From an uncultured Silvanigrella sp. (GTDB lineage Bacteria; Bdellovibrionota_B; Oligoflexia; Silvanigrellales; Silvanigrellaceae): 35,125 nucleotides of DNA. The number at the start of each line of letters is the position of its first letter. The first letter of the stretch is position 1. The notes below the pieces were generated by a model. The model saw nothing but the letters and a program-made list of their open reading frames with translations, did not search any database and was not told the origin of the DNA. Shown in pieces: positions 14,272 through 21,912 of this stretch. The stretch is from positions 1 to 35,125 of the forward strand of contig CAIZES010000464.1 of NCBI GenBank assembly GCA_903932045.1, read 5' to 3'. The position numbers and the translations under genes were made by a program.

Positions 14272-14928
14272 CTATTGTTCCCTTCTTTCCTTCAACAAAT
14301 CCATCAGCTCCGAGTAAATGATGTTGAGTCTTTCACTGGTGGCCTCGTCTTTTTTGTTTTTTGTCAGAGCGTGGCGGCACAATTGCTGCTCAAAATGGAG
14401 CATTTCTTCATAAGGGAGTTCCACGATCTTTTTCATGATGCTCACGAGCCATGCACCTTTGTCTGGAATATACCGAGTTGGTTTGGGCGTGATATGCTTA
14501 AATGAATCCATAAATTCCTTGAGGTCATCGTCGGGAATTGTGCGGAACCACTTCGCCCACTCGGTTTTTACTGGACTGCCCTTGGCTGCCTCGGGGATCT
14601 GCTCGTTGCCGAGCTTCATCAGTAGCTCCGCTGGGGTCATTCCGTCCCGCGTTGCAACGCGCTCCAAGAATTCAAGCTGAACGCCGCGCGGTCCAAATTT
14701 TCCGCTCTCGTACTGGTAATAGGTCATCATGCCCACGCCCAGTTCCTGCGCGATTTGCGCCTTTGTTTTTGCTGGATCGCGGTTTTTTTTCAGGTATTCG
14801 CCAAGCATTTCTGAGTATATTTGGATCTGACTCGGGTCTTGATCCTTATTGGGGCTGGCGTTGCGTTTTTTGGGTGAGCCGTGGGCACGAGTCTTGTCGT
14901 GCGGCGCCGCATTAGGTTTTCGTTCCAT
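14272..14928 (-). CDS. XRE-type helix-turn-helix regulator, divergent from the transfer genes
   Basis: ATG 14928 is preferred (preceded by AAGGGA); the frame extends 63 bases further upstream without a better site. The 218-residue protein has a basic, disordered N-terminus of about 35 residues. An XRE helix-turn-helix follows, with KTKAQIAQELGVGMMTYYQYESG. The C-terminal helical domain holds VKTEWAKWFRTIPDDDLKEF, KIVELPYEEMLHFEQQL and a charged tail. It is transcribed away from the coupling-protein gene across a 233-base divergent region full of shared sequence elements, the classic position of a local repressor or activator of transfer. It resembles the XRE protein at 7584-8132 in layout and in short C-terminal motifs. 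It ends nine bases from the convergent fbpA stop. Confidence 0.75.
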   Translation of the reverse strand: MERKPNAAPHDKTRAHGSPKKRNASPNKDQDPSQIQIYSEMLGEYLKKNRDPAKTKAQIAQELGVGMMTYYQYESGKFGPRGVQLEFLERVATRDGMTPAELLMKLGNEQIPEAAKGSPVKTEWAKWFRTIPDDDLKEFMDSFKHITPKPTRYIPDKGAWLVSIMKKIVELPYEEMLHFEQQLCRHALTKNKKDEATSERLNIIYSELMDLLKERREQ

Positions 14929-14983
14929 AGTAGGTACATCCCTTTGGTTCGATTGATTGTCTCGCTTCAATAAACGAAAGCAT

Positions 14984-14994
14984 ATACACAACCA
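14984..14994. promoter_or_regulatory. ATACACAACCA motif, repeated at 21034-21044
   Basis: The 11-mer ATACACAACCA at 14984-14994, upstream of the divergent XRE gene, recurs exactly at 21034-21044 upstream of the pilin promoter. Its first eight bases recur at 15107-15114 in the coupling-protein promoter spacer. Nearby, 15011-15018 is the palindrome GCATATGC. A shared regulator site is the simplest reading. Confidence 0.4.
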
Positions 14995-15101
14995 ACAGTT
15001 ATCCTCATTAGCATATGCGAAACTCTGTAGAAAGTCACTTTTGGACGACCGGATTCTTCTTCAGTCTGCCTTGCGACCAACACCCCTCCATATACATCTT
15101 G

Positions 15102-15129
15102 TTGACATACACAAAATAGTATCTACAAT
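15102..15129 (+). promoter_or_regulatory. Promoter of the coupling-protein operon
   Basis: TTGACA (15102-15107), 16 bases, TACAAT (15124-15129): a strong sigma70-type promoter 33 bases before the GTG start at 15162. The -35 and spacer start (TTGACATACACAAA) match the pilin promoter with one change. ATCTACA (15121-15127), the complement of TGTAGAT, overlaps the -10 box, and the palindrome GTGTACAC (15134-15141) lies just downstream, both suitable for a regulator. Confidence 0.65.
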
Positions 15130-15161
15130 GCAAGTGTACACAATGATGGAGGTGTGCGCCA

Positions 15162-17297
15162 GTGGTACAGAGAGCAACAAATAAGGAAGACAATCAGAAT
15201 GCAGGGTTCGCCCTCATCCTGCTGGTAGGGGTGGCTTTGGCGGGTGGGTGGTTTCTCCTGGGAGAACGCCGCCGTGCAGAGGCTGAGTACATCCTTTGGG
15301 CGCAGAACTCGGGGGCATCGGTTCTGACTGTGCTGTCATGGGCCTTTGCTGGGCTTGCCCTGGTATTACTGCTTCGAAAGCGGACCAAGTATCTCACAGA
15401 AGAACTGCGCGAGGGTTTAAGAAGTGCAGCATTATATGACCTATCATGGCGCATGAAGTTCAAGATCTTTGTGCCACATTTCGTATTCTGCGGTGCTGCG
15501 TTTCTTGGATATTTGTTTCTCTATTTGCGAGGGGATGTGCGTTGGTTCTTTTTTGACTTTCTTGCGGCCAAAGATAACGTTAATTTGAGAGTATTTCTTC
15601 TTCTCTCGACCACGATTCTTCCCGTCATTCTCATTCCTGCTTATGTGACATTTTTTCTCAATGGATCTGGAATGGCTCACAGGTGGCGCGTTCATGTCAC
15701 CGGGCTTCCAGACAAAGAAAAGGTGACAACCAGGACGCTGCCAGAACCGGGGGAGTATCATGAGGGTCGCAGGCGGCCTGTATTTCTCCTGGGTGCGCGT
15801 GAGTCATCCAAATCGCTAAAATTTGAAAAAGACGTGAAGATTCCTAGTTGGGTACTGTTTTCATTCCCAATGATATACGGCGGTCTCATTGTTTTTGGCA
15901 AAAAAGGTTCTGGAAAAACGAGCCTTCTTCTGAGAATTCTCGAAGATGCCATTCGCTTTAAGGCCGATGATCCAAAATTAAAGTGTTCGATTTGTTTCAT
16001 TGATATTAAGGGTGATGTTGCAAATTTTCTCGAAAAAAAGTCAAAAGAATATGGCAGGGAATCAGATTTTGTGCGACTTGGCATTGAATCATTTGCGAAA
16101 TGGAATCCGTTTGCGCATTTGGGACCGCAATCCCGCGCCATCGAAGTCCGCGCTTTGAGCTTCTGGCTTCGCTGTGCCATGGGAAATGGGGCAGCCTCCG
16201 CCAAGGATTCTTTTTGGGACGACAATGCCGATAACCTCCTCTTTCGATCGATACATTTGCTGGCTCTTGCTGGGGAAGCGGTATCATTTAGTTCCATATA
16301 TGGCATGATAACAGAGCTGCGAGACGACAGTTCGTATCGCGATGATCTCTTCACTAGAGCAGAACTCATTATCAATCAAAGAGGAGTTGAGGGTTCTCCT
16401 TGGCAGGATGAACTGGAAGACACGCGGCGATATTTTGACAAAGAATTTGTTGTTCTCGACAATAAAATTAAGTCTACCGTGGTAAATATTGGTGGAAATT
16501 TTTTGCAGAAGTTTCTCACCGCCGAATACAAACAGGCGTTTTGTTGCGCGGCCAACACACCAGGTCACTTTGGGGGATTTCGCGATCTTATTGCCGATGG
16601 CAAGATTTTTGTGCTTGATATTCGGAGCAATGAACATGGCACCATCGCCAACGCGCTCGGAACGTTGGTAAAGCTAGCCTATCAAGCCGCAGTAAAAACA
16701 CGCGATAAATATGCACGCGACGAAATGGTGCGCTCAACTGTTTTTTGCATGGACGAAGCCCAAGCGTTCATTTCTCCTTCCAGCGCCGGTACGGAAGGTG
16801 ATGACAAATACCTTGAAATGTCGCGCTCATTTCTTGCGGTAGACATCTACGCAACACAGCAATACACCTCCTTTAAGGCATCTGTTGGAGCTGATGTTGC
16901 ACAACGAATCATTGGATCGTTCAATAATATTATTTGTTACAAACACAATGACCCAGAGCTGACAAGATACATTCAATCCATTCTTGGAAACGAGGAACAG
17001 CAAGAGAAAAGTCTCAATATTTCAGAAAGTGCGAGCAGCGCCACTCCAGATGTGTTGACGTCTGGCGGAACAGTCGAAACGGATCATCAAGTATCACGTT
17101 CGGTATCTCTGCAAAAAAAAGAGAAGCCACTTGTCGATGCCGCTGTTTTCAAGAGTCTCACAACCTTTGAGGCAATTGGCATTTTTGATTGTCCGAATGG
17201 GCTTCAAGTCTCACGATTTTGCACAAAGCCTCATTTTGTGGACGCAAGAATGCCGCATGTGAAAGTGCTCGAAACTTTACAAAAACAGGCGGACTAA
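15162..17297 (+). CDS. traD: Type IV coupling protein (TraD/VirD4 family)
   Basis: GTG 15162 is set by GGAGG nine bases upstream. The 711-residue protein has several N-terminal membrane helices (about 16-34, 55-72, 103-122 and 143-168), more than the two usual for F TraD. A cytoplasmic ATPase domain follows, with Walker A GKKGSGKT (246-253), a C-x-x-D-I-K-G-D strand and Walker B VFCMDEAQAF (from 527). The TraG/TraD C-terminal signature region (FLAVDIYATQQYTSF, IICYKHNDPELT) comes after. It would bind the relaxosome and drive DNA into the secretion channel. The C-terminal tail after about 630 is Ser-rich, then ends in a conserved-looking domain. It starts a five-gene operon; the TraU-like gene begins two bases after its stop. 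Confidence 0.9.
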   Translation: MVQRATNKEDNQNAGFALILLVGVALAGGWFLLGERRRAEAEYILWAQNSGASVLTVLSWAFAGLALVLLLRKRTKYLTEELREGLRSAALYDLSWRMKFKIFVPHFVFCGAAFLGYLFLYLRGDVRWFFFDFLAAKDNVNLRVFLLLSTTILPVILIPAYVTFFLNGSGMAHRWRVHVTGLPDKEKVTTRTLPEPGEYHEGRRRPVFLLGARESSKSLKFEKDVKIPSWVLFSFPMIYGGLIVFGKKGSGKTSLLLRILEDAIRFKADDPKLKCSICFIDIKGDVANFLEKKSKEYGRESDFVRLGIESFAKWNPFAHLGPQSRAIEVRALSFWLRCAMGNGAASAKDSFWDDNADNLLFRSIHLLALAGEAVSFSSIYGMITELRDDSSYRDDLFTRAELIINQRGVEGSPWQDELEDTRRYFDKEFVVLDNKIKSTVVNIGGNFLQKFLTAEYKQAFCCAANTPGHFGGFRDLIADGKIFVLDIRSNEHGTIANALGTLVKLAYQAAVKTRDKYARDEMVRSTVFCMDEAQAFISPSSAGTEGDDKYLEMSRSFLAVDIYATQQYTSFKASVGADVAQRIIGSFNNIICYKHNDPELTRYIQSILGNEEQQEKSLNISESASSATPDVLTSGGTVETDHQVSRSVSLQKKEKPLVDAAVFKSLTTFEAIGIFDCPNGLQVSRFCTKPHFVDARMPHVKVLETLQKQAD

Positions 17298-17298
17298 T

Positions 17299-18558
17299 AT
17301 GAAAAAAGCGATCAATAAAACACTGCTATTTCTTTCTTTTGTTGTGGCAACAAAGGCGCAAGCGGTGCCTTTTCACGGCTGCACCTTCTACAAAGAACGC
17401 CTCCAAGCCTGGTCGTGGCCCGGTGGAATGAACACCGGGTGCGCCAGTTTTTCTGCAAATTATGGCAGTTGTACAAAGCAAAAATGCGGATTTTGGGGCT
17501 GCATTACCTATTCGGGATATTGGGTTCAAGGCTGGCTGCCAGACTACTTTCTCGAAGTCAACACGGTCATGGGAAAGTCTGCATTTTCGGATTCAATAGA
17601 TGGCATTGCGCTGCGAAAACATATGGAAATAGCCAAGAATTGGTGGAGATCCAGCCTTGCAAATGTCAATCCCTTTGAGCGCGGGGTGCGCGACAACTCC
17701 TATGAGTTTGGCTCAGACCACAAACTGCTCTATTCGCGGGCGTTAAGTATTCCCTACGGAACGGTGGGGTGGTCAATACCCACCATTGGCTCCTCTGCGG
17801 GTTCGGCAATGCCAGCTTGCTTCAAGGCCATTTCTGAGCTGGCGCCAGCAACCTGGAACGATCTCCCAACTTCAGGGGACAGGAAGACAGCAGCGGTGTG
17901 GAGCCCTATCACGGCGTTGGTCTGCGGGGGAGCTGCGCCAATTGCCGGAGCCGCCCAGACCGCAAAGACCATCATCTCAAACTTTCCCATCCCTACCGGC
18001 ACAATGCCGGACTCCGGTTTGCCTGGTGGCTGCGCCTTACCACTTCCTGTTTGGGCTCAAACGGTGGGAGGGCTTACAGGCCAGGGTGCTACGGCTCCCA
18101 ACTGCATGGGAGCGCTTGGACCCTTGTTGCCGCGAACGGGGTGGGTCTGGGCTCCTGATCAATTTACAGCCAACCAGCAGGCAGCCTGGCGCATTGCTTC
18201 CTTGGCAGAGGACTACTTTCACATGGGTGTTGGGGTTCAACCTGAGGACAAGTGGCAGCAGGTGTGGCCTGTGACCCCGCGAGCCCAATGCTTCTCGCCA
18301 GGTGGTTTGGACAGACCCAACAATTTCGAGCCAACCACATACACGGGCGACCGGATCACGGGTATTTTTCCGCCGATCCCCTTTAGCGACACACCATACC
18401 GACAAGGACTTTCCGACGCGGTGTTTGCGGTTTGGCGCAAGCGTGGAACGTGTTTGGAACCTTGGGAAGGAGTTGCTGCTATCGCAGACATCGAAGCTGC
18501 ATACTATCTACGTGTTGCAGCATGTAAATCACTCAACACATTGGACGGTATGCCATGA
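17299..18558 (+). CDS. traU: TraU-like conjugal transfer protein (PFL_4710/TIGR03756 type)
   Basis: The 419-residue protein has a signal peptide (MKKAINKTLLFLSFVVATKA, cleavage near AQA). The mature N-terminus is rich in cysteine and aromatics (GCTFYKERLQAWSW, GCASF, GSCTKQKCGFWGCITYSGYW), followed by VQGWLPDYFLEV. This cysteine/tryptophan pattern and 'surface-LPD' stretch fit the TraU family in its genomic-island form. TraU proteins act in the periplasm and are needed for DNA transfer rather than pilus assembly. The many cysteines would need a disulfide catalyst, and a CxxC thioredoxin-like protein is encoded three genes downstream. The 3' two thirds of the gene are noticeably richer in GC than the neighbours. 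It overlaps the next gene by four bases. Confidence 0.7.
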   Translation: MKKAINKTLLFLSFVVATKAQAVPFHGCTFYKERLQAWSWPGGMNTGCASFSANYGSCTKQKCGFWGCITYSGYWVQGWLPDYFLEVNTVMGKSAFSDSIDGIALRKHMEIAKNWWRSSLANVNPFERGVRDNSYEFGSDHKLLYSRALSIPYGTVGWSIPTIGSSAGSAMPACFKAISELAPATWNDLPTSGDRKTAAVWSPITALVCGGAAPIAGAAQTAKTIISNFPIPTGTMPDSGLPGGCALPLPVWAQTVGGLTGQGATAPNCMGALGPLLPRTGWVWAPDQFTANQQAAWRIASLAEDYFHMGVGVQPEDKWQQVWPVTPRAQCFSPGGLDRPNNFEPTTYTGDRITGIFPPIPFSDTPYRQGLSDAVFAVWRKRGTCLEPWEGVAAIADIEAAYYLRVAACKSLNTLDGMP

Positions 18559-19109
18559 AATACAAATCTATTGTGTCCATATTCGTAGTGTCAATGTCGG
18601 AAGCCAATGCGGACAATCTTACGTGGTTTTCCGATTCACAGATGACATTTGATAAATCTGCTCAGGAAAATAATGGCGAAAAACGTCCAGCAAATATAGA
18701 GACTCCTAATCCTTCAAAGGTCGCAAATTCTGGTGTCGAGGCATCTATTGTGCCAGAAAAAAAGGACCAGATCGGTGCTAGAAACGAAGCACACGGGATC
18801 AGGTTTAGTGTTGGCGAATACGGAGCTGAATTGATTTCCATTGCGCCAATGAGTGAGTCGGCAAGCAAGGGTATTTCGCCAAATGAATGCAAAGATCTCT
18901 TTGCAGCGGAGTTTCGTCCAGACGCAAACCTCAGAAAGGCTATCTTGAAGGAAATGCAATTTCCTCTTGAGGCAAATGCGGCTCTTCCAGAAAAATTGCG
19001 GTGGATATTTGGAGGGCACAAGGGCTGCTTTTCAAGAAATACAAAAACATCAAGTCCAAATCTGGAAAATCTCGATGCCGCATTGCGGCGTTTAATTCCA
19101 GCGAAATAG
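18555..19109 (+). CDS. Exported hypothetical protein of the transfer operon
   Basis: The ATG overlaps the TraU-like stop (ATGA). The 184 residues begin with a short, weak signal-like segment (YKSIVSIFVVSMSEANA). A Ser/Asn/Glu-rich, probably disordered stretch covers about 20-85. A folded-looking C-terminal part follows, with GIRFSVGEYGAELISIAPM, ECKDLF and LRWIFGGHKGCFSRN, including two cysteines that could pair in the periplasm. I do not recognise the family. Its place between TraU-like and ATPase genes suggests a structural or assembly role in the mating apparatus. Confidence 0.6.
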   Translation: MKYKSIVSIFVVSMSEANADNLTWFSDSQMTFDKSAQENNGEKRPANIETPNPSKVANSGVEASIVPEKKDQIGARNEAHGIRFSVGEYGAELISIAPMSESASKGISPNECKDLFAAEFRPDANLRKAILKEMQFPLEANAALPEKLRWIFGGHKGCFSRNTKTSSPNLENLDAALRRLIPAK

Positions 19110-19117
19110 GAGTGGAT

Positions 19118-20227
19118 ATGGATCTTTCAACCTCACGAGCCTTTGAAGAATACTTCAATCACATGCTTCACAAAGCTGTTGAAAGCGGCGCTTCAGACGT
19201 CCATATTGAGCCATTTCCTGGAGTCTTTCAGATTAAATTTCGTGTCGATGGTGTTCTTCGTTTTTTCGACAAACAAATTTTAGATACCAAAAGGCTAGAA
19301 AGATTTGCAGAAGTCACCAGAAAAATGTGCGGGTTTGACATGGGAAAAGACGGAAAGCCACTTGATGCCCGGTTTTCCATTCCATCACTTCCCTATGATT
19401 TTCGCTCCTCGCTTTGCCCAACCATGTATGGCGAAAAAATAGTTCTCAGGCTTTTGCAAAAGAATAAAGCTTTCGATTTGCGCACCTATCCGCTGCGCGA
19501 TGATGCTAAAGCCTGCCTTGGACGCGCTCTCAATCGCTCGCAGGGAATGATTATTGTGAGTGGTCCCACTGGATCTGGAAAGACAACATTGCTTTATAAT
19601 GCTTTGTCAGTCATCGATCGCATCGCAAATAATGTTCACTCCATCGAAGACCCAATTGAGTATTCTTTGCCGAATCTTGGGCAAACCCAGGTCACTCACG
19701 GCTCTCTCTCTTTTGCGGAAGTGTTGCGGAGTTTAATGCGCCAAGACCCCGATGTGATTTTAGTGGGAGAAATTCGCGACGAAGAAACAGCACGTTCAGC
19801 CATCCATGCCTCGTGCACCGGGCATCTCGTATTGTCCACGGTTCATGCTAATTCAGCCGCTGAAATTGTGGAGCGAATGGAAGGATTGGGAGTCAAACGC
19901 GATCTCTTTCTAGCCAATCTTGCCTTTGCGTCAGCACAAAGACTCGTCTCAAAAAACTGCCCACATTGCACCGAGGATGATCCAGATTCCATACCACTTG
20001 TGCGCGCGGTATTTGGTGATGACGCGATTCCAAAAAGAGGAAGAGGCTGCGAACATTGTGGGAATAGCGGGATCAAAGGCATGGTTCTTCTTTTTGAATG
20101 GTTGACCCGCGAGCGAGACGGCTCTGGAAATAAAGTGATAAAACCGCATGATTCATTACTAAATCAGTCGAGATACTATATGAGGGAAGGAGTTATCAAT
20201 GCTGAAAATGCTTGTGGCACTGACTAA
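19118..20227 (+). CDS. GspE/PilB-type secretion ATPase, short form
   Basis: ATG 19118 follows AGGAG, which overlaps the previous stop; the longer upstream frame overlaps that gene and is not used. The 369-residue protein is a type II secretion / type IV pilus ATPase (PF00437). It shows SGASDVHIEPF near the N-terminus, Walker A GPTGSGKTT (149-157), an Asp box EDPIEY, Walker B VILVGEIRDEETA (around 213-225) and a His box TGHLVLSTVHAN. Paired cysteines CPHC (281-284) and CEHC (311-314) form the zinc knuckle typical of GspE/PilB rather than VirB11. The usual N-terminal domain of about 200 residues is absent. It is embedded in the transfer operon, so it probably powers pilus or substrate handling here. 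The 3' end overlaps the next gene by 29 bases. Confidence 0.88.
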   Translation: MDLSTSRAFEEYFNHMLHKAVESGASDVHIEPFPGVFQIKFRVDGVLRFFDKQILDTKRLERFAEVTRKMCGFDMGKDGKPLDARFSIPSLPYDFRSSLCPTMYGEKIVLRLLQKNKAFDLRTYPLRDDAKACLGRALNRSQGMIIVSGPTGSGKTTLLYNALSVIDRIANNVHSIEDPIEYSLPNLGQTQVTHGSLSFAEVLRSLMRQDPDVILVGEIRDEETARSAIHASCTGHLVLSTVHANSAAEIVERMEGLGVKRDLFLANLAFASAQRLVSKNCPHCTEDDPDSIPLVRAVFGDDAIPKRGRGCEHCGNSGIKGMVLLFEWLTRERDGSGNKVIKPHDSLLNQSRYYMREGVINAENACGTD

Positions 20228-20993
20228 TTGTGCTGTCATATGTCTGCTTAGTTCAACGGCCGTTGCCCAAGAATTCTTCGGTGGCACCGACCTCGACTAT
20301 TGGAATGATGGTCTTAAACCGATGGCAAAACCACGCATTGTTGAGCCCACAGAGACACCAAAGGCGACGAACCTGGCGGCACAAACGCCGGTTCCTGGAG
20401 GTTCTGTCATTCGGCAAATGGACTCGAAACCTTTTGATTGGAAGAACTACGAAGATCCAAAATCAGACGTCTTCTGGGATGAAGGTGGAGATTACATTCC
20501 ACCAAGGCCATTTCGAGTCGTTGCCGCCGAGCCTACCTCAGAAAATGTCGCCAAATTGCTGCAATGGATGCAGAAGAAAATGTCGTTAACTAAGAATCTT
20601 GAGACGACGCTCAAGCGGCAAGGAGGTTCAAGTGAGCAGAAGTTACTTCCAAGCAAAGATATATCAGTGGAAAAAGCGGTGGCTGTTTCGTGGAAACAGA
20701 TGCAGATTGTCTATTTTTATCAATCGACCTGCCCTCATTGCCAAAAAAGCACCCCTGTGGTTGCAGAACTCAGAAGGCTTGGAGCGCAGGTGATACCTGT
20801 ACAACTCGACTGGAAAACCAGTCAACCTCTTGTTGATGGCTCCGTAAAATACGACTCCGCGTTGGCATCTGCTCATCCAATCACTGGCACCCCAACCTGG
20901 GTCATCTCGTATCGAGGGGTGACAGAAGAGATCCAGGGCGAGACCTCCCCTGAAGCGATTGCCTCGCGTTTTTCGTCCTCCCCATCAAGATAA
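20199..20993 (+). CDS. TraF-like periplasmic thioredoxin-fold protein
   Basis: ATG 20199 has AAGGAG six bases upstream and lies inside the end of the ATPase gene. The 264-residue precursor has a signal peptide (LVALTNCAVICLLSSTAVAQ). A Pro-rich N-terminal half contains FDWKNYEDPKSDVFWDEGGD. The C-terminal thioredoxin domain has the active site TCPHC (C178 and C181), then a cis-proline TPTW (ITGTPTWVISYRG). This matches F-type TraF/TrbB disulfide enzymes; both cysteines are kept, so a redox role is likely, unlike F TraF which has lost them. It would help fold cysteine-rich partners such as the TraU-like protein. It is the last gene of its operon. Confidence 0.78.
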   Translation: MLKMLVALTNCAVICLLSSTAVAQEFFGGTDLDYWNDGLKPMAKPRIVEPTETPKATNLAAQTPVPGGSVIRQMDSKPFDWKNYEDPKSDVFWDEGGDYIPPRPFRVVAAEPTSENVAKLLQWMQKKMSLTKNLETTLKRQGGSSEQKLLPSKDISVEKAVAVSWKQMQIVYFYQSTCPHCQKSTPVVAELRRLGAQVIPVQLDWKTSQPLVDGSVKYDSALASAHPITGTPTWVISYRGVTEEIQGETSPEAIASRFSSSPSR

Positions 20994-21057
20994 TCCTGCA
21001 AAAACCGATAGATGAAAATATTAAAACACAATAATACACAACCATGTATATTGCATC

Positions 21058-21085
21058 TTGACATACGCAAATGTAGATGTATTCT
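21058..21085 (+). promoter_or_regulatory. Promoter of the pilin operon
   Basis: TTGACA (21058-21063), 16 bases, TATTCT (21080-21085). The -35 and following bases (TTGACATACGCAAA) match the coupling-protein promoter except for one base. ATGTAGATGT (21071-21080), touching the -10 box, is identical to 31523-31532 in the third transfer promoter. ATACACAACCA lies 14 bases upstream of the -35 box (21034-21044). The leader to the pilin start at 21149 is about 60 bases. Confidence 0.6.
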
Positions 21086-21148
21086 TAGAGCTGCGGTGGG
21101 TCGTTTGGCAGGGTGCTGAACGCCTCCGAATGGTGCAAGGAGTTTTTT

Positions 21149-21541
21149 ATGATTTCAGTTTTAAGATCTCATTGGTACGAGATGACACCTCGGACGCGGT
21201 TCGTCATCTCTCTTGCTGCGGCAGTTGCTCTCACTGCCATACTCGCACACGCCTTACCGGCTCTAGCTCAGGGAACAACCTGCACGGGCGAGGATTGCGG
21301 CATTGCGATTGGCGGGGAAGACAAGTCGGGCCAACTTTCGGCGTTCGCAAATCTTGCCAAGACGGCGCAGGTTTTTGTGATGCGCTACGCCGCTCCTGTC
21401 ATCGGCGGAATCATTGTGTTCTACGGCATTTTCAAAATTGCATTGCGTGAAGCCGTGGTTGGAACAATCGCGCTCATTGGCGGTGGTGCGTTGCTGTTCT
21501 TGCCAAAAATTATCCAGCAGATTGTTAAATTTGCAGGATAA
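21149..21541 (+). CDS. Conjugative pilin (TraA/VirB2-like)
   Basis: ATG 21149 follows AAGGAG by six bases. The 130-residue precursor has a long signal peptide (RFVISLAAAVALTAIL, cleavage near HALPALAQ). The mature part of about 90 residues has a short polar N-terminus with a Cys pair (TCTGEDCG). Two membrane helices follow (APVIGGIIVFYGIFKIAL and VVGTIALIGGGALLFLP) with a small basic turn (REA) between them. This is the standard VirB2/TraA-type pilin layout. It is first in the operon, just before TraL, as in F and G-type systems. The subunit would sit in the inner membrane and be extruded into the pilus. Confidence 0.75.
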   Translation: MISVLRSHWYEMTPRTRFVISLAAAVALTAILAHALPALAQGTTCTGEDCGIAIGGEDKSGQLSAFANLAKTAQVFVMRYAAPVIGGIIVFYGIFKIALREAVVGTIALIGGGALLFLPKIIQQIVKFAG

Positions 21542-21556
21542 TAGAAAGGATTAGAT

Positions 21557-21895
21557 ATGCTAGTGCAGGAAAATCTCTCAAAGTATGTCACTGCCAAGAA
21601 GGTCGCAACCAATCCGCTGATCGATGAGGCTCCCATCCTTTTTCTTGGAAGAACTCTTATGGAGTTGGTGCTACCGGGAGCAATTTTTGTTTTTTCGACG
21701 GCTATTCTTGACATGGCAGTTGAGGGTTTTCTCTGTGCCGTCGTACTTTCCACAGTCTTGCCAGCATTTAGAAGGCGTTTTCCAAGAGGTATTATCCCTC
21801 ACTTCCTGTGGTCATTGGGGCTGAATCGTCCCAAGCAACTGCCTTGTCGCCTTATGTTTTCAGTGCGTAGAGCTTTATCGGTATTTGGACCATAG
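21557..21895 (+). CDS. traL: TraL/VirB3-like membrane protein
   Basis: The 112-residue protein has a polar N-terminus (NLSKYVTAKKVATNPL). A hydrophobic helical hairpin follows, with LGRTLMELVLPGAIFVFS and VEGFLCAVVLSTVLPAF. A basic tail comes next (RRRFPRGIIPHFLWSLGL). Size, hydrophobic plan and position between the pilin and a VirB8-like gene fit TraL/VirB3, a small inner-membrane part of the T4SS that works with the VirB4/TraC ATPase. The start has AAGGA upstream. The sequence itself is too divergent for a motif-level match. Confidence 0.65.
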   Translation: MLVQENLSKYVTAKKVATNPLIDEAPILFLGRTLMELVLPGAIFVFSTAILDMAVEGFLCAVVLSTVLPAFRRRFPRGIIPHFLWSLGLNRPKQLPCRLMFSVRRALSVFGP

Positions 21896-21912
21896 CGAGA
21901 AAGGAGAACGAG

